DNA of 64,000 nt from Anthopleura xanthogrammica (taxonomy: Eukaryota; Cnidaria; Anthozoa; Actiniaria; Actiniidae), in assembly GCA_964019055.1 (NCBI GenBank), contig OZ025214.1, positions 12,223,163 through 12,287,162 on the forward strand, written 5' to 3'. The notes beneath the pieces are model-generated. The model worked only from the letters and a program-made list of their open reading frames with translations, made no database searches and was not told the origin of the DNA. Position numbers and translations under genes: made by a program. Shown here one piece after another: positions 19,714 through 32,770 of the stretch. The stretch's first letter is position 1, and every line of letters starts with the position of its first letter.

Positions 19714-22149
19714 TCACGAATGCATATCGGTTAATGCACGTGACGACACCCGTCCACGTGTTAATGACAGAGAAGTTCCTCTTTCCAACGTCGAGTAGCG
19801 TCCCGTCACCTTAGCAACAGCACATACTCCAAGCTTTTTGAATGCGTTACGAAAGTCTCTAGTCATACAACTGTAGATGATAGGATTAAGAACTGAATTG
19901 AGGTAGTGCAGCCATTTGGTCAGCATGATTGCTTCCAAGTCAACGATTGGGCATGTTCTGGAATGGAGATTACAAATAACATTTATTAAGCGCATAATCT
20001 AAGGACATTGAGGCGTTACGAATGACAACTTTTCGTTTTAATGAAAGTCCACTCATGGTTTGAAAATATGCTGTAACTGTTGCGCGAGGAGTAGTTGCAT
20101 GTCATTGGTTGAGAAAAACATCCGATTTACAGAGGAGGCGTTGGGGTTCATTAGGTGGTTAACATGTTGGATAACATGTTGTGCGCACCAGTTGAATAAA
20201 TAGACCCATAATGCACTCATGTGGTTGAGTGTCACTGTGCGCACCAGTTACAGGGCTGTAGTTGCCACTAGGTCTCTGTGAGGTTAAACACAACTTCGGT
20301 AAAGGGTGTCAATGGATTTCAAATGCATCGCCCGCCTCTTGCCTAAATTATGAAACTTGAAAAAGTATTTGAAATAACTGAACAATAACACGTACCTGCA
20401 GACCGCATAGATGACATTGATAAGAAAGAAAGGAAACCAGCAAAACAGAAATGCTCCCATAACTACTGCCAGGGTTTTTGCTGCTTTTAGCTCTTTTGGT
20501 AAACAGAACCTTTTGGATTTTCCTTTGATTGTCATCGTCATCTTTTTAGCTTGTGTGCGAGACACCTGCGATCGATTGAACATTAGTTATATATGATAAT
20601 GGATTGTAGGTAGGATGACCAAAGATGAGAAATTACCTTGATCATTTAAAAAATATTATGATAAAGATAACGATAACGATATTTATAACGATAGCAAATA
20701 AAGCCTAGTTTCGTTTTCCAATCTGACCTAAAATGAAAAACGCACGCACGTGCTGTCATAAAGCAATTGGCCAATGGCGGAACTCAGGAAACGCGAGTTC
20801 TGCCAATCAGTCCCCTTCACAATTCGCTGCAACATCTTAAAACTTCAGGTAGTCGTGCCTTTGCATCAAAGATACCAACAACGAGCTTGCAATGATAGAG
20901 GCATGTGAATAGTTGTCCAAGGTATTAAAAAAAGGTCTCTATCATTGCAAAGTTACTTCATGTTTGGCTTTGATGTAAAGGCACGGCTATCTTTCAAAAT
21001 GGCGCAGGGAACTGTGAAGAGGACTATTGCTTTAAAACTTCAAATTTGAAGCGTTGAACCTGTATCACAACCATATCCAGCGCGCGCAGACATCGCGAAT
21101 TACGACAAAAAACATGAAAGATATTTAGATATCTTTAGAAAAGAACGAAAATTAAACAATACTTCGGTAAGTATGGGTTACCTGAAAGTTTCAGGTAACC
21201 CATCCGGGACTTAATTCACTTAACCGGACTTGACTTAGTGTCTTGGAAGCCCAAGGTTTTGTAACTGGGCCACTGTTCTAGGACCTTCATTAGGGCTGGC
21301 TAACTCATCGAATTGCAAATAATAGACCTCTTTAACTTGGGCGTAATGTTTTTCCATTTCTAACCACGTGTTATTCACTAGAGTATCATTTCTTTGTTTT
21401 ACTGTTGCACATGAAAAGACAGATGAATATGGATACAACTCAAACAAATAATCTTATTCTCAAGAGAATGGCATGTAGTCTTCAATGGGAAAACGTTACG
21501 CCAAGCTAAAAAGGTATTTTTTAAGAAAATCAGTACTTACCTTGAAAATCAACATATAGGCACAACTCATTACAAACGTAGGTATAACGAAGCACAGGAT
21601 GAATGCAGATAACTGATACGCAGGCGGTGGATATCCCCAGATGACAAACTTTATCGTCGCCATTATAAAAGAAAACACCCAGATAACTGCAATAGCTACT
21701 CTTGTCTTAAACGCAGTTATTATCTCGTGGTATTTAAGCGGTGATGATATGCATTTGTATCGTTCAACACTGATGAAAGACAGATGTAATATCGAGGCTA
21801 CACCACAGAGAATGTCCATACAAGCCCATACCTTTCTTAACCACGCGGGGTAGATCCAATCTGGTCCTGTTAACAAATACGCTGCCCAAACGGGCATTGA
21901 AAACACAGCTACAAGGAGATCCGTGAAGGCTAGTGAAACTACAAAGTGGTTCGTTACGCTACGTAGTTTACGAAACATTGCGAAGGCGCATATGACGAAT
22001 GTGTTACCTATTAATGTAAGGATGATTATGATTATGAGGAAGACTGTTGATACTAGCTTGAGTGTGAAGTCAAAGTCCTTAGCATGTTCTGTTGGAGATG
22101 AACGAGTTGAATTTGCCTTTATGGTGGCTGATGTGATGTTTGGAGACAT
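19714..22149 (-). CDS. Class A GPCR, biogenic-amine-receptor-like
   Basis: Three coding exons, 22149-21541, 20565-20396 and 19957-19714, give 340 aa. Junctions are clean: donors GTAAGT and GTACGT, acceptors CGATCGCAG and CATTCCAG, phases 0 and 2. An acceptor (TTGTTGCAG) directly before AACATG implies an upstream noncoding exon. N-terminal NIT and NST sequons precede TM1 ([10 protein letters not shown]), TM2 ([10 protein letters not shown]), TM3 with Asp in [14 protein letters not shown] and SVERY in place of DRY, TM5 ([13 protein letters not shown]), TM6 after [10 protein letters not shown] with CWFPFF, and TM7 SVLNPIIYS. The TM3 Asp, the CWFP box and the TM7 to helix 8 stretch ([10 protein letters not shown]) resemble amine receptors, but TM5 lacks the serine cluster typical of catecholamine sites. 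Ligand unknown; the third intracellular loop is short. Confidence 0.93.
20849..21029. mobile_element. MITE with hairpin arms (GTGCCTTTGCATC family), copy 1
   Basis: GTGCCTTTGCATCAAAG...ATGATAGAG at the left is mirrored by CTCTATCATTGCAA...CTTTGATGTAAAGGCAC, followed by the tail CTTTCAAAATGGCGCAGGGA. It lies in an intron of the amine-like GPCR. The better copy is at 58175-58358. Confidence 0.8.
21317..21376. repeat. Terminal fragment of AATAGACCTCTTT MITE
   Basis: AATAGACCTCTTTAAC...TAACCACGTG matches the end of the element at 63185-63352; the other terminus was not found. Confidence 0.55.
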
Positions 22150-22189
22150 GTTCTGCAACAAAATAAGAAGAATATAAGTAGATCAGTAA

Positions 22190-22265
22190 ACGGATGGATG
22201 GATGGATGGATGGATGGATGGATGGATGGATGGATGGATGGATGGATGGATGGATGGATGGATGG
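22190..22265. repeat. (GGAT)n microsatellite
   Basis: About 18 uninterrupted GGAT units, upstream of the GPCR coding start. Confidence 0.98.
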
Positions 22266-24283
22266 ACTGTGGGTGTGATTGTTATGAAGCATTCTTTGTA
22301 ATATTTCGAGAACAATGCTCTATGTTGGTTCATTTTTAGACAAATTCATAACTTTATTCTTAAAAATATTTGATAGATGGTTAGGTACCTTACAGATGGT
22401 TATGAACCATGATTATTTCATTGTCAATAATATTTACCCTTCTTAGCCACAACTTAAACAAACACCACCTGTTTAGTCAAAACCTAGGACCAACGAAGTG
22501 GCCTCATCTAGCCACAAAATGTAAATAGGAAACCAGGTTTAGCTATATATAGACGAACCTAGACAGCTCTTTCTCACACTGTATCGACTATACTTTGGAG
22601 TTAAAAAACCAAGTCTAAGGCTGCAGCTGTAGTTGAGATAGAAGGCACGGACCTTCTAAAAACCACACCCAGTAAGGATAGTCTTTCTAGTCGGCTTCAT
22701 TGCATCTTAGGCTTGTAGCAAACCTCTCGTATTTGTAACGCTAGCTAGCCTCCTAAAGGACGAGTCGAATAAAGAGTGGTGCTCCAGGCGATCACAGAGC
22801 TATTCCAGCCATGTTCTAACATGATTATTAATACGATTATACCACACACGCGCACAGAAGCTAAATGAAATTACTATGCAGAAAAGATGATCTGTACAGA
22901 TGATAGCTTGGTTTGTATCATATTATAATCATCATCATCATCATCATCGTCACACATCGGACTTCAATTCCCCTGGTCCACGTGTCAGATAATTTATTCA
23001 TTAGTGTCGGAGCACTGCGGGTGTGATTGTTCATGTAATTATGACGCACACAGAAGCTTAATGAACAATTACTATGCAGAAAAATAACAGCTTGGTTCAT
23101 ATCATATTATGACCATCATCATCACCAGAAAGAAAGAAAGAAAGAAAGAAAAAGGAAGGAAGGAAGGAAAACCCTTTTTGTAACATACGTTATTCAAACG
23201 TATCAAGACCTGAGGCTTGTGCTCAAAAACAAATGATATTAAAGTTAACAGCACATAATCCTGGCACATGCCTGCACACATAGCAACCAAGAGGCTCGAA
23301 GCTTTACTCGCTCCTTTCTAGACTATGAATATATTTTTTTCACAGATTGGCAGTCGAAATGTCACATCCTTGAGGTCGTTATATGAATAATTTATTGCAA
23401 TTTAACTTATAAATTATAAATGTTATATTTGTTTTTCGAAGATTTAGAAAAAGCGTAAACAAATAACATAAAAAGAAATAACTATAATGGTTTAAATATT
23501 GTTTATGAGATTAAAAGTTTATGTATACAATTTAGTGGCAAAATATATTCGGCAACTTCCTTGAAGAGTTTCAGCTATTCTCCACGTAAAATAAATATTT
23601 TCATATTACGAGGAAGTTTGCTTCTCAATAGAATAAAATATTGTTTCATTCCTAAATTCATTCTCTGAAGTCATCCTCTGCAAATTTTTATTTGACTTCT
23701 TTTTCCAATTCCATAAACTAGAGTAGGTATTGTAGAATTATTTTTATTCTCTCGCTTTGAAAATAATATCATAATTTTCTACTTACCATTTTGATATACT
23801 TTGAAAACTCAGGTTTTAGGAAATTCTTTTGGCAATAAATTCTGAACACTTATATCAATCAATCAACTGTTTTCCAGCTTCGCGAATTGCGAAAAGTGGA
23901 TTTCTAAGTGATGATCTGTTAAACTAAAATATATGTTTCAAAATTGGCATTAGATCTCAAGGCTCGTAGGAGTGCCAGTGTCGGCTTGGTGGTAAGGTTT
24001 TTTCTATTTTTAAAGTCATTATCTTGAGAATACGATTGTTTGTTTCAGCAGTATCCAAATTTATGCGTCTTCTCATGTATGCTCAACCGTTAAACAAAGA
24101 AATGATATTCGATTCCAAGTGATGATGACAAGTGGTCTGAAATAGGAAAATACGCTCAAGGTTTAGAGATATCTTATGAAACGATTGGGATCCTAGCAAT
24201 CATTTAATTTAACTAAGAACTTATGTCACTAGTATATATGACCACTGAAAAAAGTGAATCTCATTCACATAGAATTTTCGCGA
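22266..24283. other. No gene recognised
   Basis: Upstream flank of the GPCR. It holds short (CAT)n and (GAAA)n runs at 22928 and 23125 and an approximate duplication (22830-22925 and 23040-23110: CGCACACAGAAGCTTAATGA-like). No coding exon recognised. Confidence 0.5.
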
Positions 24284-24406
24284 ATTTGCTTGAGTTACCA
24301 CGAAACAATGGCTCCAAGTTGAGGTTGGACTTGATGTGCTCATACATTTTTTATCAAGTCCAAAATCGATTTGGAACCATTGTTTCGTGGTCACTCAAAC
24401 AAATTT
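24284..24406. mobile_element. MITE (CACGAAACAATGG family), complete copy
   Basis: Arms TTGAGTTACCACGAAACAAT and ATTGTTTCGTGGTCACTCAA flank GGACTTGATGTGCTCATACA. It sits almost end to end with the next MITE. Confidence 0.8.
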
Positions 24407-24411
24407 AGGTA

Positions 24412-24555
24412 AGGTCTATGGAGAGCCCTTGCATTAATTCCCAAAACAGCTCAATTTGGAGGACAAGACAGCAGAATTCTTCTCTCCTGAGAATTGAAAT
24501 TGTATAGTTTTGTCCTCCATTGAGCTGCTTTGGGTTTTAATGCAAAGGGTCTATG
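24412..24555. mobile_element. MITE (GGTCTAT...CCCTTGCATTA family), copy 1
   Basis: AGGTCTATGGAGAGCCCTTG and ATGCAAAGGGTCTATGGG are inverted; the inner arms AGCTCAATTTGGAGGACAAG and TTGTCCTCCATTGAGCTG pair almost perfectly. Related copy at 46384-46520. Confidence 0.85.
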
Positions 24556-25564
24556 GGTGTGAGAAAAGAAAGTACCTCGTACGCCCTATAGCACGGAATA
24601 AGTTAGAATGGACTATACCAAGCCAACATCACGATAATGACAGTGCCAAACCAACCCAGGTCAGAGGTCTGGCTTTTTTTATGATATAATCAGATGATGT
24701 TCTTCTAGCGATCGAGGTTGAATTGGATGAATTCCTTGAAATGTGCTGGATCTTAAACGAAGAAAGATTTAAATTTGAACAGATGGCTTGTCGCATTAGT
24801 GATCCGTTTTGGATAGGATTAGAGTTAATAGTTCCTAGAGAATAAACGAAATAAGGTCACGTCGGCCATGTTAGTTAATATTAAAAAAACAAAAACAATG
24901 ATAAATATTTTTGTTAAAATCAACTACATGGCGGCTGTGTGAAAAAAACAGCAACATATACTGGCTGACTCGTCCTGGATAACCTGGCAAGACTATTTAT
25001 TACTCAATAGTGCTTGTCGTCATGACAACACTGAAAAACAAGCTGATCATTCAGACTTAAAATCCCATATCACCTTCTTGAGTATTATAACACAAGCTTA
25101 ATTTAAACCGCTCCTGATAGTTTTAGTTTAAGAGGATTTTGACAACCTTCTTACTTGCTTTTAATATCATGAATGATTAGAGGTTGAAGCGTCTGTGATA
25201 ATGACTTTAGGAAATATTCCTTCTACATAAATAGGATCACTAATTGTCAGACACATTGTAAGCGTTATTTATAGCGTGGCTTTGATGAAATGTCATGTTC
25301 GCGAACTTTGTTGGCACGCCTTGTGCAATTAAATCAATATATATCGAGAAAATTTCACACAAGACTTTGTCTTTCTAGAGTAATGACGTCAATATATTAT
25401 TTTTTTTAAATAAGTGGTTTTGAGATAAAGCATATTTGTCTAAGAGACTCAAAGGACCGGAAAATACTGAAAATAGCCATTTTTTATCGAAATAACTACT
25501 GTGAAACAAGCTTATTGGCACAGTAACTCACAGATCTAGAGTAATATAGATTTACAAGTTTTTC

Positions 25565-25940
25565 TTTGAGTGAGCACGAAACAATGATTCCTAGTCGAAC
25601 ACTTGATTTGTTTATACATATACACGCATCAAGCATTCCGCGCTACTGCTCTAAGCGCATGCTCAGGGGATTAAAAAGTGAGATAATATTTTGTAAAACC
25701 TGTTATATTTTAGTTGTATTTTTCTTGTCAAACACAATTTTCATTAAATATTCAAGATCACGCACTGTTAAGCGAATTTTCAGTCAAATATACCAAAAAA
25801 TTACATATTTTACAAAATATTATCCCACTTTTTAATCCCATGAGCATGCGCTTAGAGCAGTAGCGCGGAATGCTTGATGCGTGTATATACAGTATTTATC
25901 AAGTTTAACCTAGTTGCAAGGAACCAATGTTTCATTTGAG
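25565..25940. mobile_element. CACGAAACAATGG-family MITE split by a second MITE
   Basis: The left end (GAGTGAGCACGAAACAATGA to TTGTTTATACATA) and the right end (CAGTATTTATCAAGT to CCAATGTTTC) match the intact copy at 24284-24406. The element at 25621-25885 lies between them. Confidence 0.75.
25621..25885. mobile_element. Long-arm MITE inserted in another MITE
   Basis: About 85-bp arms: TACACGCATCAAGCATTCCG and TAAGCGCATGCTCA at the left, mirrored as TGAGCATGCGCTTA and CGGAATGCTTGATGCGTGTA at the right, ending in TTTTACAAAATATTA pairs. The flanks read ATA-element-TAT, consistent with a TA target duplication. Confidence 0.88.
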
Positions 25941-25984
25941 ACTGAGGGGGAAGAAGGGGAGGGGGGGGGGGAGGTCTAGTGAAG

Positions 25985-26310
25985 AACCTGGAGAAAAACC
26001 CTCGTGGCAAGGGAGAGAACAACACATCAAACAAACTCAACTCACATGTTGATATTTATGGAGGGAGGAAAACCAGAGAACCTGGAGAAAAACCTTCGTG
26101 GCAAGGGAGAGAACAACACATCAAACAAACTCAACTCACATGTTGATTTTTATGGAGGGAGGAAAACCAGAGAACCTGGAGAAAAACCCTCGTGGCAAGG
26201 GAGAGACCTTACAATCTACTCACACTTGATTTAACTCCGAATAGAACACAGTATCGAATCTGAGACCCCAGATCGAGAGGACAGGAGTGAACCCTACCAC
26301 TACGCCACCC
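25985..26310 (-). repeat. SINE with 92-bp tandem expansion
   Basis: GAACCTGGAGAAAAACC...TCACATGTTGAT...GGAGGGAGGAAAACCAGA repeats with a 92-bp period about 2.5 times (25985-26215). A tRNA-like head follows at 26250-26310 (ACCACTACGCCACCC), showing minus orientation. Same SINE group as 53797-53975. Confidence 0.75.
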
Positions 26311-27462
26311 TTTACACTTATAGCATTTGGCTACAACGAATAGAATATTTTTTTTCTTGTGCCTGTTAAACACTTACAAATCTCTTTACTTTACTCATTT
26401 GCTTTTACAGGTGCCATTTTCCCTAAGAATTAGACCCAAGCGCATATCGCAACATGTTTTTTCCCCCTTCACTGTGAAAAAAGCCACGTTTCATTGGACT
26501 ACAACTACCAGAATCCTTTGCAGACATTAAATTGTCCACGACAAGTTTCCATTGTCTTACTTTTTCTTATTAAGCAATAAAAAGTGACTACTTAAGAAAG
26601 AAACATATCATACGAACTCTACTGAACAAGTTTTGAGCCGGCTGAAATATATCTGCACAGCAGTTCAGACGCGTACGCATGCGTAACACGTAAACAAGTT
26701 TCCACAATAAAATACAAGGATATTTGCAGCCTTGTTTTCAGATTAAATAAAACTAAACTGAAGGCAGCAAAACACTTAGTTCATGAAGATAAAATCTATC
26801 CAAGTACCTTTGTAGTAAACCCACTTGATCAATATCGACAAGCAGTACTTGTCAGAAAGCCCTCTTCGTGTAATAAAAAAATACTGACAAACACTTGACG
26901 AAACTGCGTAAAAAACTCATCAAAGATATTTTCTGTCTGTGGGAAGGAGTTTCATAGTAGTAGTCATAGACAGCTGAGCTCTTAGAGAAAAGAGTCTATA
27001 TCTAATATCGAGTTTAAGAGCATTTGTTGAAGAGTATTTTAGTCTTAGTACAGCTTTATAGAAGAGTTAAGCCCAGTGTTGGAAGAACTTAACAACACAC
27101 GGTGACAATCGCTTCTTATGTGCCGCCTCTTACCGCCATGTGTGCTCTTTATATAGAATTGATCCTTAATGGACTTGACATCGTGCGGGTCATGCGATCA
27201 TGCGGGTCATGCGTGAGTTGTTATTTGATTTTTCTCTCCAGTGCTTTGAGGGTTTTGGGCCGATCTTTTTTTTCCGCTTTTTCTCCTCCAGAAAAAACGC
27301 TAGTAAATTCGATTCTAATTAATATCATTAAACTTTATACATTGATTAAAATCTAATGATTATCATAAAATCTTAGAGAGGTCACGTGTTTTAGTGCAAT
27401 TTATAATGTGTGTATATTGTGTGCGCACGCGTTTCTCATACAATTTTTTTCTTTCTTTTTTT
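26311..27462. other. No gene recognised
   Basis: AT-rich; open frames at 26327-26530 and 27102-27356 have no recognisable family or splice support. Confidence 0.45.
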
Positions 27463-27650
<188 letters not shown>

Positions 27651-28574
27651 CTAACGTCTTTTTTCATCTTTCTCGTTAACCATACTCTTATCCTAGCTAT
27701 TACAAGCAATATTTAATAAAGTATTAAAATTCGCTAAAACTTACATAGCCAATTTTGTACCGAAAATCATATCCTTCAATTTAATGTACCCCATTAGATG
27801 GCTGACGTCATCGCAAGACTAATTAACAGCATTCCTTTTTCGCCTTCTCTAAAGTGTCTTCGGCCGTTTCGTGCGATTGGCTCAGTCAAATTTCATTTTC
27901 TGCTGCATTTAATCAAATATGTCGAATTCAATTAATTCAGACGTCGCACTTGTCATGTACGAAATAATCTGAACTATTAGAAGTTTGAAGTCTGAACTTA
28001 ACCTCACTTTAAGTAATGTCACTTTCAACAAAAAAAAAAATGGTTTTCAAACAAGCATAGATGAAGGGTTAAACTTTGTTACACGATGTAGTTAAGTTTA
28101 CCTCAAATTCGTAAAACGTCGTAGAACAGCCTTAAAGCCGTAGTAGAGTGACTTTCTAAACTTTCGTTGAACGAGTACAAAGGTAATCTCGGTTGTAAAT
28201 GGAAATCCCCTGCGACGAAGACTCGAAAGAGCGGCACACTGAATTTGAGCGCCAGTGACATAGAATGGTCACTGGCAAAGCACATCAATATCCTTGATTA
28301 CTGATAAGACTTTTAGAACAGATATAGAATTTCACTAGGATACTAATGATATCAGGAAAAAAACTCTTAAAAAACTGTCAAATTCTGTGAGACTTACTGC
28401 GGTCAAGCACTGGGGGAAAGAAAAAAAAAACAAGATTATAATCTGATGTTCAACTTTGAGGTCAAATTGCAGAGTAAACTATAAGATAACATAGCTAACG
28501 AGAAATTCAAACTGTCCTGATAACAAGAGTAGTCTGGTTTTCCTTATAATTGTTTATTGTGGCCTTTTTTTCAC
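27651..28574. other. No gene recognised
   Basis: AT-rich flank; several GT/AG-like sites on the minus strand (for example at 28100 and 28385) but no exon that could be tied to a family. Confidence 0.45.
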
Positions 28575-29319
28575 TTAAGGCAATGGGCTCGCGCACTCGT
28601 GCGCATCTTTCTGCGCATTTTTTTTATTATTTAGAATTGTATAATATATTGACCAAAATGTGAAACAATACACTGTATTTATATAACTTGACAATTAGTC
28701 GCATGGCAGTCATTTTGTGTGTGTTCGATGACTCGAGGCATGCGCGACAAAACCCATGGATTGGGCTACCTGTGTGCTTTCCGTTTGTCGCTCTTCATTT
28801 TGCGTTGCTTTACGACTTATATCTTGTAAATGAATACGGTGACCTATACATTTTTTTCCTGAATTCGATGTCTTTTAACTAAAGCTAGTACATATCGAAA
28901 AAAATAAAAAATCTATCGGTTTGTTTTCGAGAAAATCGTGAAACATCATCTAAAAAAGACTTGACATTCGCACGTAATTTCGACTGTTTTTCAAGTTGGA
29001 AATGTCAAAACTTAGCATTTTTCCTGAACTTTGTGACATTAAACTGTTTTTCAAGGAAGTTTATTTACTTTAGTACCTCTGACAGCCTCTGTTTTTCATA
29101 TTGCAGCCACCAGAATTAAACTAGACGTAATACTTTGAGAAGCGTTGTTTTCGTTCTAGACTCGCTGGGGAGTGCCGTGTTCAAGCTAACATAGCACAAA
29201 ATCTATGTCGATGATCCCCGATTTTTGTTGTTGTTCTGTTTTGTCCATCTCAAAAACTATCTATATGCAAAATTATAGGAAAATCTATCGGTTAAATTTG
29301 CGCGAGCCCATTGCCTTAA
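28575..29319. mobile_element. Non-autonomous TTAA-flanked DNA transposon
   Basis: TTAA then GGCAATGGGCTCGCGCA at the left; TGCGCGAGCCCATTGCC then TTAA at the right. The 17-bp terminal inverted repeats are perfect. A TTAA duplication is the hallmark of piggyBac and Kolobok elements. About 737 bp inside with no transposase. An AAAATCTATCGGTT-like motif occurs near 28910 and again next to the right end. Confidence 0.88.
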
Positions 29320-32145
29320 TCAATATTTGTAAAGATTTTGACATCGAAATGAGGCTGGGTGCGTCTGTGATCACGTTAGCCAGCGGTATTTTGGGAGGCT
29401 AAAATGAGCAAAATTAATGAAAAAGAATTCAGCTTTAAGCACGCTGAGAAACGTACCTTTACTAAGCTTTCGACTCAACTCAGTCTTGATCGCTGAATGA
29501 GTGAGTCAATTACACTCTACTATGCAGTCGCGTGCTTTTTGGACCACGTGACTGCAGTAGATTTCAGAGATAGAAATAAATGGATGTCTGATTAATCTAA
29601 ATAAATTATCAAAATCTAATACATAATTGATGATTAATGATGGGGAAATGGCACCAAATGGCATTAAAAAAAACTCTTACTTACCGACTAAAGTCCCCAT
29701 AAAATCCCCATAAAATCCCCATAAAATCCCCAAAGTCCTCGCAATTTAAGAATTAATTCCAGCAACTGAGCATAATCAAACATTTCCTCCCTAAGTTCAA
29801 TGGTCATAAATTAGTCCAAGTTCTTCAACTCCAAGAGCTTTTTAATACATCCTGTATTTTTACTTTAAAAGAAGCTTAAAGTGCTCAATCATGCCTGGTT
29901 TTCTGACGATAATCTCGAAAAGTCGAAATTGGCTCATTTCGCACGAATTCTATTAGAAACCACTCGAAGAATTAAAGCATTTGACTAATGCAAAGCCTTT
30001 TAAGAATAAAAGAATTATTCGTGGAGAATTAATAGTTATTTATCACACTGACTTGAAAACAGATTAAACGTTTGAAGATATGCCGACTGCCCAACATGTC
30101 GATGGACAATCGGAAATCCGAAATTAACCCAACTTAAACTACTAGTAAATTGCTAAAAAAAATTCTACATTGAAAAGTAATGAAATAAAGTTGATAAATA
30201 TGCTTTTAGGCAAAGCGTAATACTTAAAATTATCAGGTAATAAATCATCTTTAATAGAAACAAGGTTCTTAAAGTTGTTGTTTTTTTCAAATGTGCTTTC
30301 GGTAAAAATGTTTTCACGTCATATTTTAATAAAGTAATGAGTCGTGACTCATTGTTTTCGTTAAAAAAAATCTATATTTATTTTTCTATGCTAAGCTATA
30401 AAACAAACAGTGATAGTTATAGGAGTACTGAACAGCCAGTTCAGTTAGTCGAAAATATTTTATTTTACCACACTGACAAAGCTAGAATTTTCCAGTTTTT
30501 AGTAAGAGTTCTTTCCAAAATTTCTTCCTTGTCTAGTTAATTATTACTGCCATTTTTGAAAACAAATTAGTACAATTCATTAATTATTTGAATGCTTAAA
30601 AAAGGAGAAAAAAAAGTAGCCGCTGTAATGAGTGTTTACATTGTTAATGAATGAATGAAAAGAAGTCGTGTTTTAGTTTGTTATTCACGAAGTAAATTAA
30701 TACAATAGGTTGAAATAATGATGATGGTAATTGGTTTTTTTTTTTTTTTTGTAGGAGAGCATTTTCAATAGTCGTTACAGAAACTGAATGTCGTAGTTCC
30801 ATTTATATTCCCGAGTTTAAATCGTGTGAAAGTAAATAAACATTATGTATATCGGCTCCCTTTCTTCAACTGCTTCAAGAAATATACACGATATTTAAAA
30901 TAGTTAGAACTTTATGGAATAGTTAGTGCAGTTTCTTTATATTCACATTTAGTCGTCTTTATAATAGATGAACTGCTAGAAACACTTGTAGATGTGCCGA
31001 ATGAGAATTGACAAGGTTGGTAATCGAAGGATATACTTGCTTTGGGAATCGCCGAACCGAAAATTTACATTACAATTTAACTTTTTTCTGTGTCCTGACA
31101 TGTAGTGTAAAATATTTACAGAAGAAGAAAAATTATGGCGATTGCAGAAGATAACTGGAACTTACCTTTGGTGGTAGAACTCCCCTTGTTTCGGCAAGTA
31201 GTCGTGGAGGAAGCTGATTTACGCTTTGCACCGTCCGATTTACCCCAGCAACCAGCTCACTTAAGTCATATCGTTGATATTATCGCTTGTACTTATTTTG
31301 CTTCCGTTCGTCGACTTTAGGACAGATAACAGTTGGTTCAAGACGTCAGAAACTCTGTCAAACAGCAAAAGGCAAAAAAAATCAAGTTCAGGATATTTCA
31401 CTCCGCATTGACATCGTTTTGATTATTTAGCCGAAACTTGCATCGGGTTTAAAGCGATATGATATTAGATATCTTTAGATAGCCCATGAGAGGTGTCAAT
31501 CACTTTTAATAACTTTCCGGTAATCCAATTCGGCGCAAGGCAATTAATGTACCTATCGAATGACAAGAATAAATACCAGTTTGTTTTCGTTGTTTGTCTT
31601 ATGTGTGTTTTTAGCCGAGAAATATCAAAAGCACCTTCATTATTTAGTCAAACAATATACACGTCATTCATGGTAATTCTGTTGCTTGGAAACATCAGTG
31701 CTGTTGAAGTGACAACTAGTCATCAGTGGAAAGTAATTTTCAACCATTTTTTCTTTTCTTTTTTCCGTCCACATACGTGTTTCGATGACATTTCAGTTTT
31801 CAAGTCCGGCAATCAGAAAGCTTTCAAAAAGTTTCTAGAATTTTTACAGCTGTTCTTGACAGAAATAAAGAAAAGCACATTCTACATGAATAACACGCTA
31901 AAGTACAGTTTCCATCGAAGTCAAGTGAAGAGTCCAGCTCTTAAGCAACAAAAATCATTCAAGTAAAACTGATTTGATATACGCACACGACCGCTCATAA
32001 TGGATCATAACAATATATGTATTATACATCTGCTTTCCGGCCTTTCCTTATGTCATATTCATTAATTTCCTTACAATAAGATCTAAAGTAGAAACAACTA
32101 GTGAAGTTGAATACGCCCTTTTAATGGGTTCTCAAAAACTTTATT
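29320..32145. other. No gene firmly recognised
   Basis: Holds a 13-bp tandem repeat at 29695-29732 (CCCCATAAAATCC x4) and a minus-strand stretch at 31160-31300 that is open and ends AAAG before GTAAGT, but has no ATG or family match. A 157-codon plus-strand frame at 31493-31966 starts without ATG. None is strong enough to call. Confidence 0.4.
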
Positions 32146-32770
32146 CTTTACACGTTGATCTTGACTTCTTTTGTAGCCCCTTGACTGAAAATTCCAGTTT
32201 TTTCCTAAGATATCGATCAATTAGAAATATGATGTAGCCTATAGAATACCTTCTTTGAGCACCTAGATTGTGATTAATTATTTTCAGTTTAGTACTATTG
32301 GATAGAATGGTCTCTCAAACTCCACTACAGGCCTTGATCTTAACGTCTTTTGTAGCTCCTTGGCTGCAAACTTCAGTTGTTTTGTAAGATCATTTAGAAA
32401 CGATGATATATCGTATACAATAACTTCTTTGAACACCTAGATATGATGGTCTTGCTACTGGATAGGATAGGTTCTCTAAAACTCCACCATAGGAGCTTTA
32501 CACGTTGATCTCAACGCCTTTTAAAACCCCTCGGCTGCAAACTGTAGTAATTATTTCGTATGTACATTTAGAAATATAATATATCCTATAGCACACTTTC
32601 TTTGAGCAACTAGGTGTGTTGGTCTTGCTACGCTAATGGATGGAATGGTTTCTCCAAAACTCCAATCCAGATTTTTCACTTTAATCCTAGCGCCTTTTCA
32701 ACCCTCTTGCCTGCAAACATTAGATTCGAATCATTTAGAAATTCTATAGAATACCCTTGTTATTCTGCTA
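32146..32770 (+). repeat. Diverged ~175-bp tandem repeat, four units
   Basis: Units start near 32150, 32331, 32499 and 32678 (GTTGATCTTGACTTCTTTTG-like), share GGCTGCAAAC, TCATTTAGAAAT and CTTTGAGCACCTAG-like strings, and end in CTCCAAAACTCCA-like sequence. Divergence is high, so the array is old. Confidence 0.85.

Noticed and set aside
31150..31320. Candidate minus-strand exon ending LLAETRGVLPPK before GTAAGT
   Set aside because: No ATG, no upstream acceptor that fits, and no recognisable downstream exon; the opposite strand is equally open.
31493..31966. 157-codon plus-strand frame with a hydrophobic segment
   Set aside because: Begins without ATG, has no family match, AT-rich codon use and no splice support; kept only as a note.
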